Of a DNA stretch of 64,000 nt, positions 9,001 to 15,634 are shown piece after piece. Source of the DNA: CAMLQK01 sp035690865. Its GTDB lineage: Bacteria; Patescibacteriota; Saccharimonadia; Saccharimonadales; UBA4665. Each line of letters begins with the position of its first letter. Positions within the stretch are counted from its first letter, which is position 1. The notes under the pieces are model-generated. The model saw only the letters and a list, made by a program, of their open reading frames with translations. It did no database searches and was not told where the DNA came from. A program made the position numbers and the translations under genes. Location: assembly GCA_035690865.1 (NCBI GenBank), contig DASSKE010000004.1:124001-188000 (forward strand), read 5' to 3'.

Positions 9001-10417
9001 TGCTACGTCTTGCAATCAAGCTAACGCCAACCGTAACGCTCACAAGAATTCTAACCGTACCAGCTTTAGCCATGTAAATGTCGCAACAGGTCAAACGATA
9101 GCTAACGCTCAGTATTGCTATGACTTTGCTGATCGTTTGCTTGCAAGTAGTGACGCACAAATCGGCGCTCCAACTTACGACGACCACGGCAATACAACCG
9201 CTCTCGCTGGGAATGGACAGACGCTCGTCTTTGCATACGACGCAAGTGACAATAACACGGCTATTGAGCAAGGTGACAAGCGTGTGACCTATCTTAAGGC
9301 GGCAGACGGAACAGTGCTCCGCAAAAAAGAATATGTAAGCGGTACACTGAGCAAATCCTATCGTTATCTGGCTGGCGGAAGTGTCATGCAGCAGTGTAGC
9401 CTTGCCAATGATGATGACTGTGCCACAGCCGATACCTATGTAGCCTTGCCAGGCGATACGTTGTTAACACTGTCGCCCCAGAATCCTGATAGCAACAAAC
9501 GCGAACTTTATAGCGTAACAAACTTCCACGGAGATACGGCGATTACCGTTGGTAAGAATGGCATTGCAACCACTTCAGTCTTTCTTTACGAGCCCTTTGG
9601 CCAGCAGGCTCCTTCGACGGTATTTGGTACCAGTAGCGGCTTGCAAAATAGCTCCAATGAGGCTATGGGCTGGGCTGCTGATCCTTCGCGCAAGCAGGAA
9701 TCGCAATTTAGCATACCGGTAGTTCAAATGGGCTCTCGCGTTTACCTGCCTACACTGGGGCGGTTCTTGCAGGTCGATCCGATTGAGGGAGGTACAGAGA
9801 ACAACTATGCCTACCCGGCCGATCCGATCAACTCCGATGACTACTCTGGCCAGTTTGCTATTGCACTTGCCCCTATTATGGCGGTGAGTCTCCCCTGGGG
9901 GCCCATTGGGTGGGGCATTGTAGCTGTTGCTGCAGTTGTGGTGGCCGCGGTTGCTGTAAAAACGATCGTTTCCTCACACACCCGCAGTACGGCTTCAACT
10001 AACTCCGGATCTAAGTCGTCATCCCGCCCACAATCTTCGGGTGGTGGAGGCGGCGGCAGCGGCGGTGGTGGAGGTAGCAGTGCTGCCCCAGAGCCAGGCG
10101 GCGGTTGGCGCGGCCCGAATCGCTCACCTGGTAAGCGTCCCACTAACAAGCCACAGCCAAAACCTCGGCCGGATACCAGCATTAAGGCTCCAGATGCCCA
10201 GGCATTTCGTGCCCAGGCCGACAAACTCGGATTTAAGCCAGTGCGTGGCAGTTTCCCGCATGGACAGCAGCTCTTCCAAAAAGGCACGCAGTTCATCTCC
10301 CGTGATATTGACCAACATAATATCAGCAATGGATGGAAGCTGTTTGTACGTAAAGGCGGCCAGCTTGTTCGTAAAGGTACATACGATTTTGAATTGCGCA
10401 CCAGAATTGGTAAATAA
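3095..10417 (+). CDS. RHS/YD-repeat polymorphic toxin with PA14 and B-lectin domains
   Basis: A 2440-residue surface or secreted protein. In order: N-terminal signal/anchor (about 18-40); linker; a DNRLRE/CBM-like region (about 350-510) with a Cys-rich patch; a fibronectin-like domain (512-610); two PA14 domains (about 665-808 and 820-965); YD repeats; a bulb-type mannose-lectin repeat (about 1308-1420, phrases such as QGDGNLVLYNGS); a third PA14 (about 1448-1605); more YD repeats; and the RHS core end GSRVYLPTLGRFLQVDPIEG (about 2213-2232). Then come a hydrophobic pretoxin segment (2253-2290), a Gly/Ser linker and a roughly 95-residue tip with PHGQQLF, ISRDIDQHN, GWKLF and GTYDFEL. The tip resembles the toxin C-terminal family Ntox21 (from memory), a predicted RNase. 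In RHS toxins the YD shell encloses the tip. The lectin and PA14 modules suggest glycan or host-cell binding. Confidence 0.85.
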   Translation: MQRFLQKVGDALYPASKRTFLLLSCALLIFSVSQMSILLYLQDKAAAQTTRDPLSALAQGRTPQPLPSAQSPKTKALDTVSPEVRAQANTTNVRPSKPQAGDWQGASENTSERTENSRTFSLKNGTKVQEYYGHDVAYKDNGTMRSISPSLSTDQTYVDHAKQQRSLLQKLKFWDQPRAFNGSGGPLKAGFQPLQKGSGVTVQLNGQRIAMQPVGSSGNVQPKQLNNDDGTKAISYPDVWDGVDLVYEYRGDTVKEMIVLRKPTRQTAFDFTVTGEKVQLKHGKNGSVDVWQNGKPVFTIPALTVMATERGPVSNSGAKYVIHGNHLSVSLSASWLSRQTTKNFPITIDPTVSVHESWEGVSNNGADYWSYKSDGYQCPSSSCYQNIGWLNDNGTKKWQTMMRIPFDQAISKDLIYAQFNVKKVSNSYGYYGTESGARYWVTWAPCFGFGCVNGGAPWIPFTITDHGWIDVTSLIQWMKDHGQTGGWLMVHGDDSPYKALNPGNSTLQLYYNRKPNKPTLNAPGNTTTVTTTMPRLTANTASDPDGDALSYQFELYDGNTLISSSPTSALNFWTIPDDMLQDGGTYRWRVGVKDQWAWTYSDLASFTVDMRSGNKDKTQAYDQLGNISTNLANGNAYTSVQSHNIDALGGDIGLNLDYNSPKIGQQGLSATYYNDAGGRKEVLKRTDPNIEFNWAGSSPAPGVVDQDNFAVKWEGYFIAPKTGTYQFGATNDDKMSASIDTNGDGSYEMLFDYGCCQAQKWSTSTVQLEEGKAYPVRAWLLEATGSAYAELWVKAPGRLGQIVPQSWLRTLDLGKAVDDKQGLHAEFYKDYDGSRTFKAGQQPYLVKNYSELNLYWGTGSSVEYDPDGDYKDNFLGRFSGYITIPTTGDYTFGVGADDGKRLFINGSKVAEQWSTLDQAWSGTLHFNAGDTVPVVVEYYEAGGSAAVQLKWNGPAGAGIIPGQYLSTSYRNLPAGWDLSVDASGTIQYERLRVLSGGNVALVAGNGTQYVYTAQGGGYNPPTGQDGVLSKNSDGSFTLQDVSGQVYEFDVRGVLTRVTSPTDDRSPAALRYEYQDQSGVPRIKKIVDGLDSERYGELFYGGDSQCQTDQGFSPAPAGFLCAFKTYDGQITSLQYNNDKLSRIVRPGAEITDLGNDSDGRLISIRDSLANDAIAAGTRTNTDELLTQITYDQLGRVKTVKSPAPQPGEWRTEHSVDYGFTSTKQHIVGAPEPKGYSQYIEYDDKGRTTKSCGVEALCTVQEWYPYKDLLLSTTDAQGLKTVTMYDEEDRPVSSYGPAPQDWFDSWDWTLPAGMKLLRGQYIKSPDGRFTFTYQTNGNLVVREVASNTPIWYTSTDGKASDRLVMQGDGNLVLYNGSSAVWDTHTGGQGDSTSFLSVQNDGNLVIRMQRLDGSTPAKWASGVTRTYGQYLSATYNKPKAGYESQMLRSDSAYDEGIYGAAVEWYNFKDGKLFGAPLLHRTGFDSTQTDHFWLNTTNSTSPPVPVQPTGGATNVGFRATSKIHVPTTGNYTISLWHANAARVWVNDKLVLDGWSYRSNTVVSKSAAVALKAGEANRLTVEYANVGGGDTAFRLELSGNGVSTPNGVWGSVMRPAYGLTTSNTVYDAQLGTRRNVISYGSQPEYGLAQSTTTDPGGLALASRTTYEVPGQGYLRQTSRSLPGDTTPSLNVTYYDASETRDNPCTSETESFRQAGKIKLKTEADPDGPGSQTAITREIVYDDAGREVAMRTNDDPWTCVNYDARGRVVKTVVPTIHGRTGRTITTDYAYGGSPFKVQTIDSIAGTTIAVIDLLGRQTGSTDEFGNSSAVTYDNLGRITSQQSPVGTESYEYDDYDRVTAYKLGNVTYATVAYDAFGRIDSVVYNQAADASGKKLTLEQIAYDTLQREAGATYRFSDDRSFTEGISMSTAGVVLGVNDSYDGKTASSSYGYDAANRLIQATVDQNKYTYDYGAPDATSCNQANANRNAHKNSNRTSFSHVNVATGQTIANAQYCYDFADRLLASSDAQIGAPTYDDHGNTTALAGNGQTLVFAYDASDNNTAIEQGDKRVTYLKAADGTVLRKKEYVSGTLSKSYRYLAGGSVMQQCSLANDDDCATADTYVALPGDTLLTLSPQNPDSNKRELYSVTNFHGDTAITVGKNGIATTSVFLYEPFGQQAPSTVFGTSSGLQNSSNEAMGWAADPSRKQESQFSIPVVQMGSRVYLPTLGRFLQVDPIEGGTENNYAYPADPINSDDYSGQFAIALAPIMAVSLPWGPIGWGIVAVAAVVVAAVAVKTIVSSHTRSTASTNSGSKSSSRPQSSGGGGGGSGGGGGSSAAPEPGGGWRGPNRSPGKRPTNKPQPKPRPDTSIKAPDAQAFRAQADKLGFKPVRGSFPHGQQLFQKGTQFISRDIDQHNISNGWKLFVRKGGQLVRKGTYDFELRTRIGK

Positions 10418-10423
10418 TAAGGT

Positions 10424-10864
10424 ATGAGCTTTTCAATTTCTTTTGACAGCGGTAGCCCATCCTCGGATTACGAGGATGGCTACCCACGTATGATGGGAAC
10501 TATCACAATCGGCGCTGCCGTTGAACGTTTTGCTTCGGTAACGGCCATGTGGAATCAGGCCACGTACGAGCGCCAATGGCGCAACGCGGCCCGTCGGCTG
10601 CTCGATGAAGGAGTCGCCTTGCTCTGCACTGACTTTGTTGCAGATAGGGATCAGTCTTCTTGCGACCTTTGGTATATGTATCGTGAAGAAGAAACAGTGT
10701 ATATCTATAATGTATTCCTGCTTGATGAACTACGTCCTGATACGGCGTTTAAAGATCTTTATGCGCTCATACCACTTCGTAGTGAAGTTGCTGGTGAAGA
10801 TATATCAGAATGGACGGTCCCAGTGGGAGCCGTCCAGGCCTGGTTGCATTCGACTAGCGCGTAA
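10424..10864 (+). CDS. CdiI-type immunity protein (putative) for the RHS toxin
   Basis: A 146-residue soluble acidic protein starting six bases after the RHS stop codon, the standard place for a toxin's antidote. Phrases MMGTITIGAAVERF, MWNQATYERQWRNAA, LWYMYREEETVYIYN and EDISEWTVPV match the pattern I recall for proteins annotated as contact-dependent growth inhibition immunity proteins. It should bind and neutralise the C-terminal tip of the upstream protein in the producer's cytoplasm. The spacing implies translational coupling; AAGG lies too close to the ATG to be an ideal ribosome site. The family assignment is from memory; the pairing by position is strong. Confidence 0.75.
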   Translation: MSFSISFDSGSPSSDYEDGYPRMMGTITIGAAVERFASVTAMWNQATYERQWRNAARRLLDEGVALLCTDFVADRDQSSCDLWYMYREEETVYIYNVFLLDELRPDTAFKDLYALIPLRSEVAGEDISEWTVPVGAVQAWLHSTSA

Positions 10865-10865
10865 T

Positions 10866-11792
10866 TTAGGCGGCGCTTGTAGTATCGTCGCTTGAACCGC
10901 CAAAGCTTACTTCGTTGGCAGTGATAACAGCGTTGCGCATTTGCTCGCTAATATCGCCCATGCCGGCTGGCGAATGCGGAATAAGAATCGTGTTGCTTTT
11001 GCCTGACAGGCCAATATCTTTAAGGGTGTCAAAATATTGTGTCATCAACACTAAGTTCATAACATCTTGGGCATTAGTGCCATCAACACTAGCACTAAAG
11101 TTCTCGACCGACTCTTTAAGGCCGTCAATAATAGCTTTGCGCTGATCAGCAATACCTTTACCTTGCAGTGCTTTACTTTCGGCCTCACCCTCGGCAGCTT
11201 TAACAACTCGAATCTTTTCGGCTTCGGCCTGCTGAATAGCAGCTTCGCGCAGGCGCTGCGCCGCGTTAATCTCGTTCATACTCGTCTTAACTTTAGCGTC
11301 GGGATCAATGTCGGTAACTAATGTTTTGAGAATACCGTAACCAAAGTCGTCCATAACCGCATCAAGTTCTTGTTTAACAGCAAGAGCAATGTCATCTTTC
11401 TTAACAAACACATCATCGAGATTCATAGATGGAACGCGAGCGCGTACGGTGTCAAACACGTAGGCGGTAATTTGCTCGCGCGGATTTTGTAGTTTGTAAA
11501 AAGCGTCCGCGACCTTATTGCTGAGCACGTGATACTGAACGCTCACGATACATACAATAAATACGTTATCTTTGGTTTTTGTCTCGATACGTACGTCGAG
11601 TTGCTGAATGCGCAAACTCGGCTTGCCCACAATGCGATCTACAATAGGAATCTTAACGTTAAGGCCCGGGCCGGCGACACCAACGAAGCGCCCAAATCGC
11701 TCAACAATTGACATACTCTGTTGGCGTACCACAAAGAAGCCATCGGCCAAAACGAGCAATAATAATGCTCCTAGAATATACAAAACAATCAT
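10866..11792 (-). CDS. SPFH/stomatin-family (Band 7) membrane protein
   Basis: A 308-residue protein with one N-terminal membrane helix (about 2-22), the Band 7 domain (about 23-185: FFVVRQQSMSIVERFGRF, PGLNVKIPIVD, TKDNVFI) and a long helical coiled-coil rich in Ala, Glu and Lys (about 180-250), as in QmcA/stomatin proteins. These assemble into large membrane rings and often organise proteases or lipid microdomains. There is no NfeD partner next to it. A leader of about 22 bases carries AGAGG before ATG 11792, and the promoter is the extended -10 at 11822-11830. It ends one base from the convergent immunity gene. Confidence 0.88.
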   Translation of the reverse strand: MIVLYILGALLLLVLADGFFVVRQQSMSIVERFGRFVGVAGPGLNVKIPIVDRIVGKPSLRIQQLDVRIETKTKDNVFIVCIVSVQYHVLSNKVADAFYKLQNPREQITAYVFDTVRARVPSMNLDDVFVKKDDIALAVKQELDAVMDDFGYGILKTLVTDIDPDAKVKTSMNEINAAQRLREAAIQQAEAEKIRVVKAAEGEAESKALQGKGIADQRKAIIDGLKESVENFSASVDGTNAQDVMNLVLMTQYFDTLKDIGLSGKSNTILIPHSPAGMGDISEQMRNAVITANEVSFGGSSDDTTSAA

Positions 11793-11821
11793 ACTAACCT
11801 CTTACTATGTAATTTTTTGCC

Positions 11822-11830
11822 AGTATAGCA
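11822..11830 (-). promoter_or_regulatory. Extended -10 promoter TGCTATACT for the SPFH gene
   Basis: The nine-base string TGCTATACT occurs on the minus strand. Transcription should begin near 11815, leaving a short leader with a Shine-Dalgarno site. The identical nine-mer precedes three other genes in this window. Confidence 0.65.
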
Positions 11831-11859
11831 AAGGTTGCCCCGTAAATCCAAGTATTCAG

Positions 11860-12189
11860 CTAGTATTCGGTAGAATACCAGCCTTCCGGCAGGCCGTATT
11901 TTTTGCCCATATCTTTAGATGGCAGGTCTTGAGCGCCTATAATTGTTACCCATATGTTGTTGACCTTCTTGAGAATCAGGTAATAGCCGCCCCCTTCACT
12001 ACTGTTGACACCTACTCGGGCAAAGCCGGGCTGCTGGGCGAGCACATTAAATGTTAATGAGCCATGAGCAACCGCTACGTCAGCCTCTACATAGGCTTGC
12101 GCCGCCTGCAGAATTGCGGTGCTTTCGTCGGCAAGATGCAATACTTGAGGGTTGATCTTTATTGGCCCTGTAGGTGGCTTGATAGTCAT
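11860..12189 (-). CDS. Conserved-looking protein of unknown function, 109 residues
   Basis: I do not recognise this protein. It is soluble, with no signal peptide. The N-terminal half is helical with Ala-rich segments, and the C-terminal half has GGGYYLILKKVNNIWVTIIG followed by a Pro/Tyr-rich tail (KKYGLPEGWYSTEY). The aromatic tail recalls small beta-rich domains in which strands end in a Lys-Tyr-x-Pro turn. ATG 12189 has a well-placed AAGGAG (12199-12204) and a TATACT -10 (12217-12222), so expression is well supported. It is divergent from the 515-residue gene. Confidence 0.65.
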   Translation of the reverse strand: MTIKPPTGPIKINPQVLHLADESTAILQAAQAYVEADVAVAHGSLTFNVLAQQPGFARVGVNSSEGGGYYLILKKVNNIWVTIIGAQDLPSKDMGKKYGLPEGWYSTEY

Positions 12190-12198
12190 TGCTGCGCA

Positions 12199-12239
12199 CT
12201 CCTTTTATATACGTATAGTATAACCGTTATTGGTATACT
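12199..12239. promoter_or_regulatory. Back-to-back promoters between two unknown genes
   Basis: Minus strand: TATACT (12217-12222) followed by a leader with AAGGAG (12199-12204) for the 109-residue gene. Plus strand: extended -10 TGGTATACT (12231-12239) ending six bases before ATG 12246, a leaderless arrangement. One leadered and one leaderless promoter share 40 bases. Confidence 0.65.
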
Positions 12240-12245
12240 TGTTAT

Positions 12246-13793
12246 ATGACTGAACAAAACAAAAACCTTTCTTCTTTAGAGTTGCTTAGGGTGCAGGACG
12301 TAGCGTTTGCTGGCCTTGATGAAACAAAACACACTATCACTAACATGCGCAATGAGGGCACCGAAGACTTTTGGGCCACGGTGCCACTGCCTCCCTCTGT
12401 TCTGAGTGATATGGGTCAAGGACTGGCTGTTACCGAAGATGCCGCACTCGGATTGCGTTTTGCCGAATATTGCAAGCTTGCTTACGTCAATGCATTCGAT
12501 GTCTCGGGCGCGTATCTGCGTGAGGGCGCGGTATGTATGTTGCCTACTGCCCGATCCCTGGCTGCCCAAAGAATATCCAACATAGAGCTATTGGGGCCTA
12601 CTGAAGCTACCGTGCAAATTCATGGTCAACTGACCGATTGGGGGCCGGCGCTGGATGCCATTGAGAACGGCGAGGATACCCTCGACTTCATGACTGAGAT
12701 AAAAGTTCTGAATGCTCTACTGGAGCGTGATATCGACAGTCCTGGCGCGGTTGATGCTGCCAAGCGGCTTACAACAATCTACAAAGAAAAAACTGCCCAT
12801 GTACAACAAGAAAGTGCCAGTTCACTTGAAGATGTTTTGGCCTATACGATGGCCTTGGCTCAATATCGAGCCGATCCTAGCGCCGAAACCAGGGACAAAT
12901 TAATTAGTTATGGCGGTGAAATGCTGGTGGCACTCGATGCCGCCGAGGCCGCTATTACCAGTGCCAAGCAGCCGAGCGAACGCTGGCGGCGTGCTATAAG
13001 AGGCTTTATATATAGCGATCATCTCCAGTCGAGCGAGCTTGCTCCCCGACTGGAGCGTATTTGCTGGGATTTGCGCTGGCTCCCGGAGCTTGCTCATATA
13101 CGCCAGCATTCAGAAGAATTGGACGATAGCGTGGACACCCAGATTGTGGTAGAAATAGCCGAGGAAGAATATCAGAACCATGGACTCAAAGATGCATTAA
13201 AGAGTCTCTATGACACATATGACAATTGGGTATTTGACTCCTCAAAAAATAGCATGACTGAATATTCCAGCAGCTTGGAGTTTGTGGCTTACGATGGGCT
13301 GCTCCAGGCTCTTGTTGCCCATGATGATCTGGAGGGTGTGCAACAGGCCGGTGCTTTTGCGCGGTTTATGGGAAAGGCACGCGGGATCAAGGAAATCGCG
13401 CCGGGGGCTATGTACGAATGGCAAGTGTACGTTAACCGGGGGAGCTCATTTGCAGAAGCATTTGCAGCGGCAAAGGGCCGGCCAGAAGTCGCCTGGCGCA
13501 ACCAGGCCATACGTTTATATATGCGCAACCCAGCGGCATTGCCCCGCGTTGAAGAAGAATTCCAAAATCCAAAGCAACAGCACATTGCTACCGCTGCCCT
13601 GCAAAAGCTCGGAGCGCCTCTTTCGCGCTTTGCAATGCGCGACCATCGCCCCTGGGATGCGCTCGAATATGCGCATGCAATTGCCAGCCCACACACCCGC
13701 TACGGCGCCCTCCTGGCCATTGTGGCGCTTACAGAAAAACAACGGGCAAAGTTGCTCCAGCCCACCGAAGGTGCAGTTGCCAGCTCATCGTAA
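12246..13793 (+). CDS. Large helical protein of unknown function, 515 residues
   Basis: No family recognised. The protein is soluble, acidic and largely helical. It has no signal peptide, membrane segment, nucleotide-binding motif or metal site that I can see. The spacing of helices between about residues 150 and 500 (LEERDIDS, DEAAEAAITSAK, ELAHIRQHSEELDD, ARFMGKARGIKEIAPG) could reflect a repeat solenoid, but no regular period is evident. It starts at a leaderless ATG and is followed by 87 bases before the anchored binding-protein gene. No clear terminator follows. Confidence 0.7.
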   Translation: MTEQNKNLSSLELLRVQDVAFAGLDETKHTITNMRNEGTEDFWATVPLPPSVLSDMGQGLAVTEDAALGLRFAEYCKLAYVNAFDVSGAYLREGAVCMLPTARSLAAQRISNIELLGPTEATVQIHGQLTDWGPALDAIENGEDTLDFMTEIKVLNALLERDIDSPGAVDAAKRLTTIYKEKTAHVQQESASSLEDVLAYTMALAQYRADPSAETRDKLISYGGEMLVALDAAEAAITSAKQPSERWRRAIRGFIYSDHLQSSELAPRLERICWDLRWLPELAHIRQHSEELDDSVDTQIVVEIAEEEYQNHGLKDALKSLYDTYDNWVFDSSKNSMTEYSSSLEFVAYDGLLQALVAHDDLEGVQQAGAFARFMGKARGIKEIAPGAMYEWQVYVNRGSSFAEAFAAAKGRPEVAWRNQAIRLYMRNPAALPRVEEEFQNPKQQHIATAALQKLGAPLSRFAMRDHRPWDALEYAHAIASPHTRYGALLAIVALTEKQRAKLLQPTEGAVASSS

Positions 13794-13880
13794 TAATGTT
13801 GTAAAAACCTTGACAGAATAGGGGCTTATAAAAGATTATTGAAGTATTTATAGACATAAGGAAGATGGACCAAGGATAAC

Positions 13881-15599
13881 ATGGACCCAAAAGAACAAAA
13901 CTCCACCAAGCCAGAAGAAGATAAGCAAGATAGCGCTGTGGCCTCGCCGGTCAATGACCAAATAACAGACGCAACAGAAAGTGACAATGAGTCGTCAAAG
14001 CCGAGCGAATCCGAATCGGTTAACGAGACGACACCGAGTGCTCCCGAAGTCCCCAAACCAGTAACCGAAGAAGAACCCACTAACCACGCCGACGAACCCG
14101 AAGCTTCGGCGGGTACTCCATCCACTGAAAGCCCAAGCGAAATCTCTATTTCTTCTACGGGCGATTTTGACCAGTCACAGGAGCGTCCCGCCGCTGATAT
14201 GACTGCCAAAGACAATATTGAGACGAGCGACCAAGAGACGACTAGTCCATCTGAGGTAGCGGCCAGTACTTCTAGCCCTACATCCACCGATGAGTCGGAC
14301 GATGCTTACCAGAGTGCCGCACCTACCCCAATGCAATCAGACGAAAAATCCGAAAGCAATAGCGAAGAAGACCACATGCCCATGGAGCCAAAGCCGGCGC
14401 CGACCCTACCTACCGAGATTGCTGGTATGGATAGCCACCCCGGAGGTATGACCAACGGTGACGCGGGCAAAAAGCCACGCCGAATGCTCATGGTTGTGAT
14501 CTTGGCAGTGATAATTATAGCCCTGATCGGAGCCAGCCTTTTTTTAGTCTATAAGGCAACGAAGAAAGACAATACTTCCTCGTTGCCACAGGTAAAAGTA
14601 GGCCTCATGATGGCCTTTACCGGCGGTTCTAGTAGCATGGGCTACGGAACGTCTAAAGGTATTCAGCTTGCCAAATCACAGCTTGGCATCAACAATGTCG
14701 AAATTGTACAAATGGACTCCAAATGTGACCCTAAAGTTGCAGCTGACGCTGTAAAACGGCTTATTGCCCAAAAGGTGGTGGCTATTATCGGCGAAGGTTG
14801 TTCGAGTGCTTCTGTTGCTGCGCTGCCGGCTGCCAACAATGCCAAGGTCGTCATGCTAAGCCCGTCAGCTTCGTCCACCACACTCAGTATTCCCGACGAT
14901 TACTTCTTTAGAGTCGTCCCCTCAGATATACATCAAGGGCGCTTTTTAGCTCAGACAATATTCGACCGCGGGATCCGCAAAGTGGCAGTATTTTACACCA
15001 ACGAACCATATGGAAGCAGCATCAATAAAGTCTTTCAGGAAGAATTTGAGTCGCTTGGCGGCAAGGTAGTAGCGACTGCTTCCGGTGAATCGGATGTCAT
15101 TGATCTGAATACCCAAATGTCTGAAATTAAAGCTGCTAGCCCACAGGCGGTGTTCTTTGCTCCTAACTCGGTAGTATCCGGAACGGCTGCAATGAAGATC
15201 GGTCGCGAAGTGGGCATAACCGCTCCATACTTTGGTGCTGACATTCTTTATAATACGACCATCATTAACGATGCTCCCGAAGCAACCGATGGCCTGACCA
15301 TTACCTCCTTCCCTACTGGCACCAAGGCATTTAAACAGGCCATTGCTAACCTCGATAACCAGGCCAACGAGCAGCTCTATGCTGCGCCCCAGGCTTACGA
15401 TGCACTGCATGCTATTTACATTGCTACCAAGCATGGTGCTTCAACGGGCGAAGAGATCAAAGCAATGCTTCCATCAATTGCCTTCCAGGGGGTATCTGGC
15501 CGCATTGCGTTTGACCAGAACGGTGATGAAGTTGCCAACAACTATAAATACGATTTATTGCAGGTAAAGAACGGCAAATTTGAAGCGGTAGAACAATAA
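13881..15599 (+). CDS. Membrane-anchored Leu/Ile/Val-type periplasmic-binding protein
   Basis: 572 residues in three parts. Residues 1-195 are a Ser/Thr/Glu/Pro-rich, strongly acidic, probably disordered cytoplasmic region. A membrane helix follows (about 202-224). The remaining 340 residues form a type-1 periplasmic-binding domain of the branched-chain amino acid receptor type (VKVGLMMAFTGGSSSMGYG at its start, then AIIGEGCSSASVAALPAANN and LSPSASSTTLS around the ligand cleft). It lacks a lipoprotein box, so it is held by the helix. No permease or ATPase follows; the next genes are a histidine kinase and a receiver, so the domain probably presents ligand to a sensor rather than to a transporter. 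ATG 13881 has AAGG a few bases upstream. Confidence 0.85.
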   Translation: MDPKEQNSTKPEEDKQDSAVASPVNDQITDATESDNESSKPSESESVNETTPSAPEVPKPVTEEEPTNHADEPEASAGTPSTESPSEISISSTGDFDQSQERPAADMTAKDNIETSDQETTSPSEVAASTSSPTSTDESDDAYQSAAPTPMQSDEKSESNSEEDHMPMEPKPAPTLPTEIAGMDSHPGGMTNGDAGKKPRRMLMVVILAVIIIALIGASLFLVYKATKKDNTSSLPQVKVGLMMAFTGGSSSMGYGTSKGIQLAKSQLGINNVEIVQMDSKCDPKVAADAVKRLIAQKVVAIIGEGCSSASVAALPAANNAKVVMLSPSASSTTLSIPDDYFFRVVPSDIHQGRFLAQTIFDRGIRKVAVFYTNEPYGSSINKVFQEEFESLGGKVVATASGESDVIDLNTQMSEIKAASPQAVFFAPNSVVSGTAAMKIGREVGITAPYFGADILYNTTIINDAPEATDGLTITSFPTGTKAFKQAIANLDNQANEQLYAAPQAYDALHAIYIATKHGASTGEEIKAMLPSIAFQGVSGRIAFDQNGDEVANNYKYDLLQVKNGKFEAVEQ

Positions 15600-15634
15600 C
15601 CAAGCGGCGCCGGCGCTAAAGGCGTAAAACCCAA

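Noticed and set aside
10034..10080. Tandem GGT/GGC repeat as a CRISPR or satellite
   Set aside because: It encodes the Gly/Ser linker of the RHS protein; no spacers.
15600..15634. GCGCCGGCGC palindrome as a terminator between the binding protein and kinase genes
   Set aside because: No U tract and no room for a loop; the operon appears continuous.
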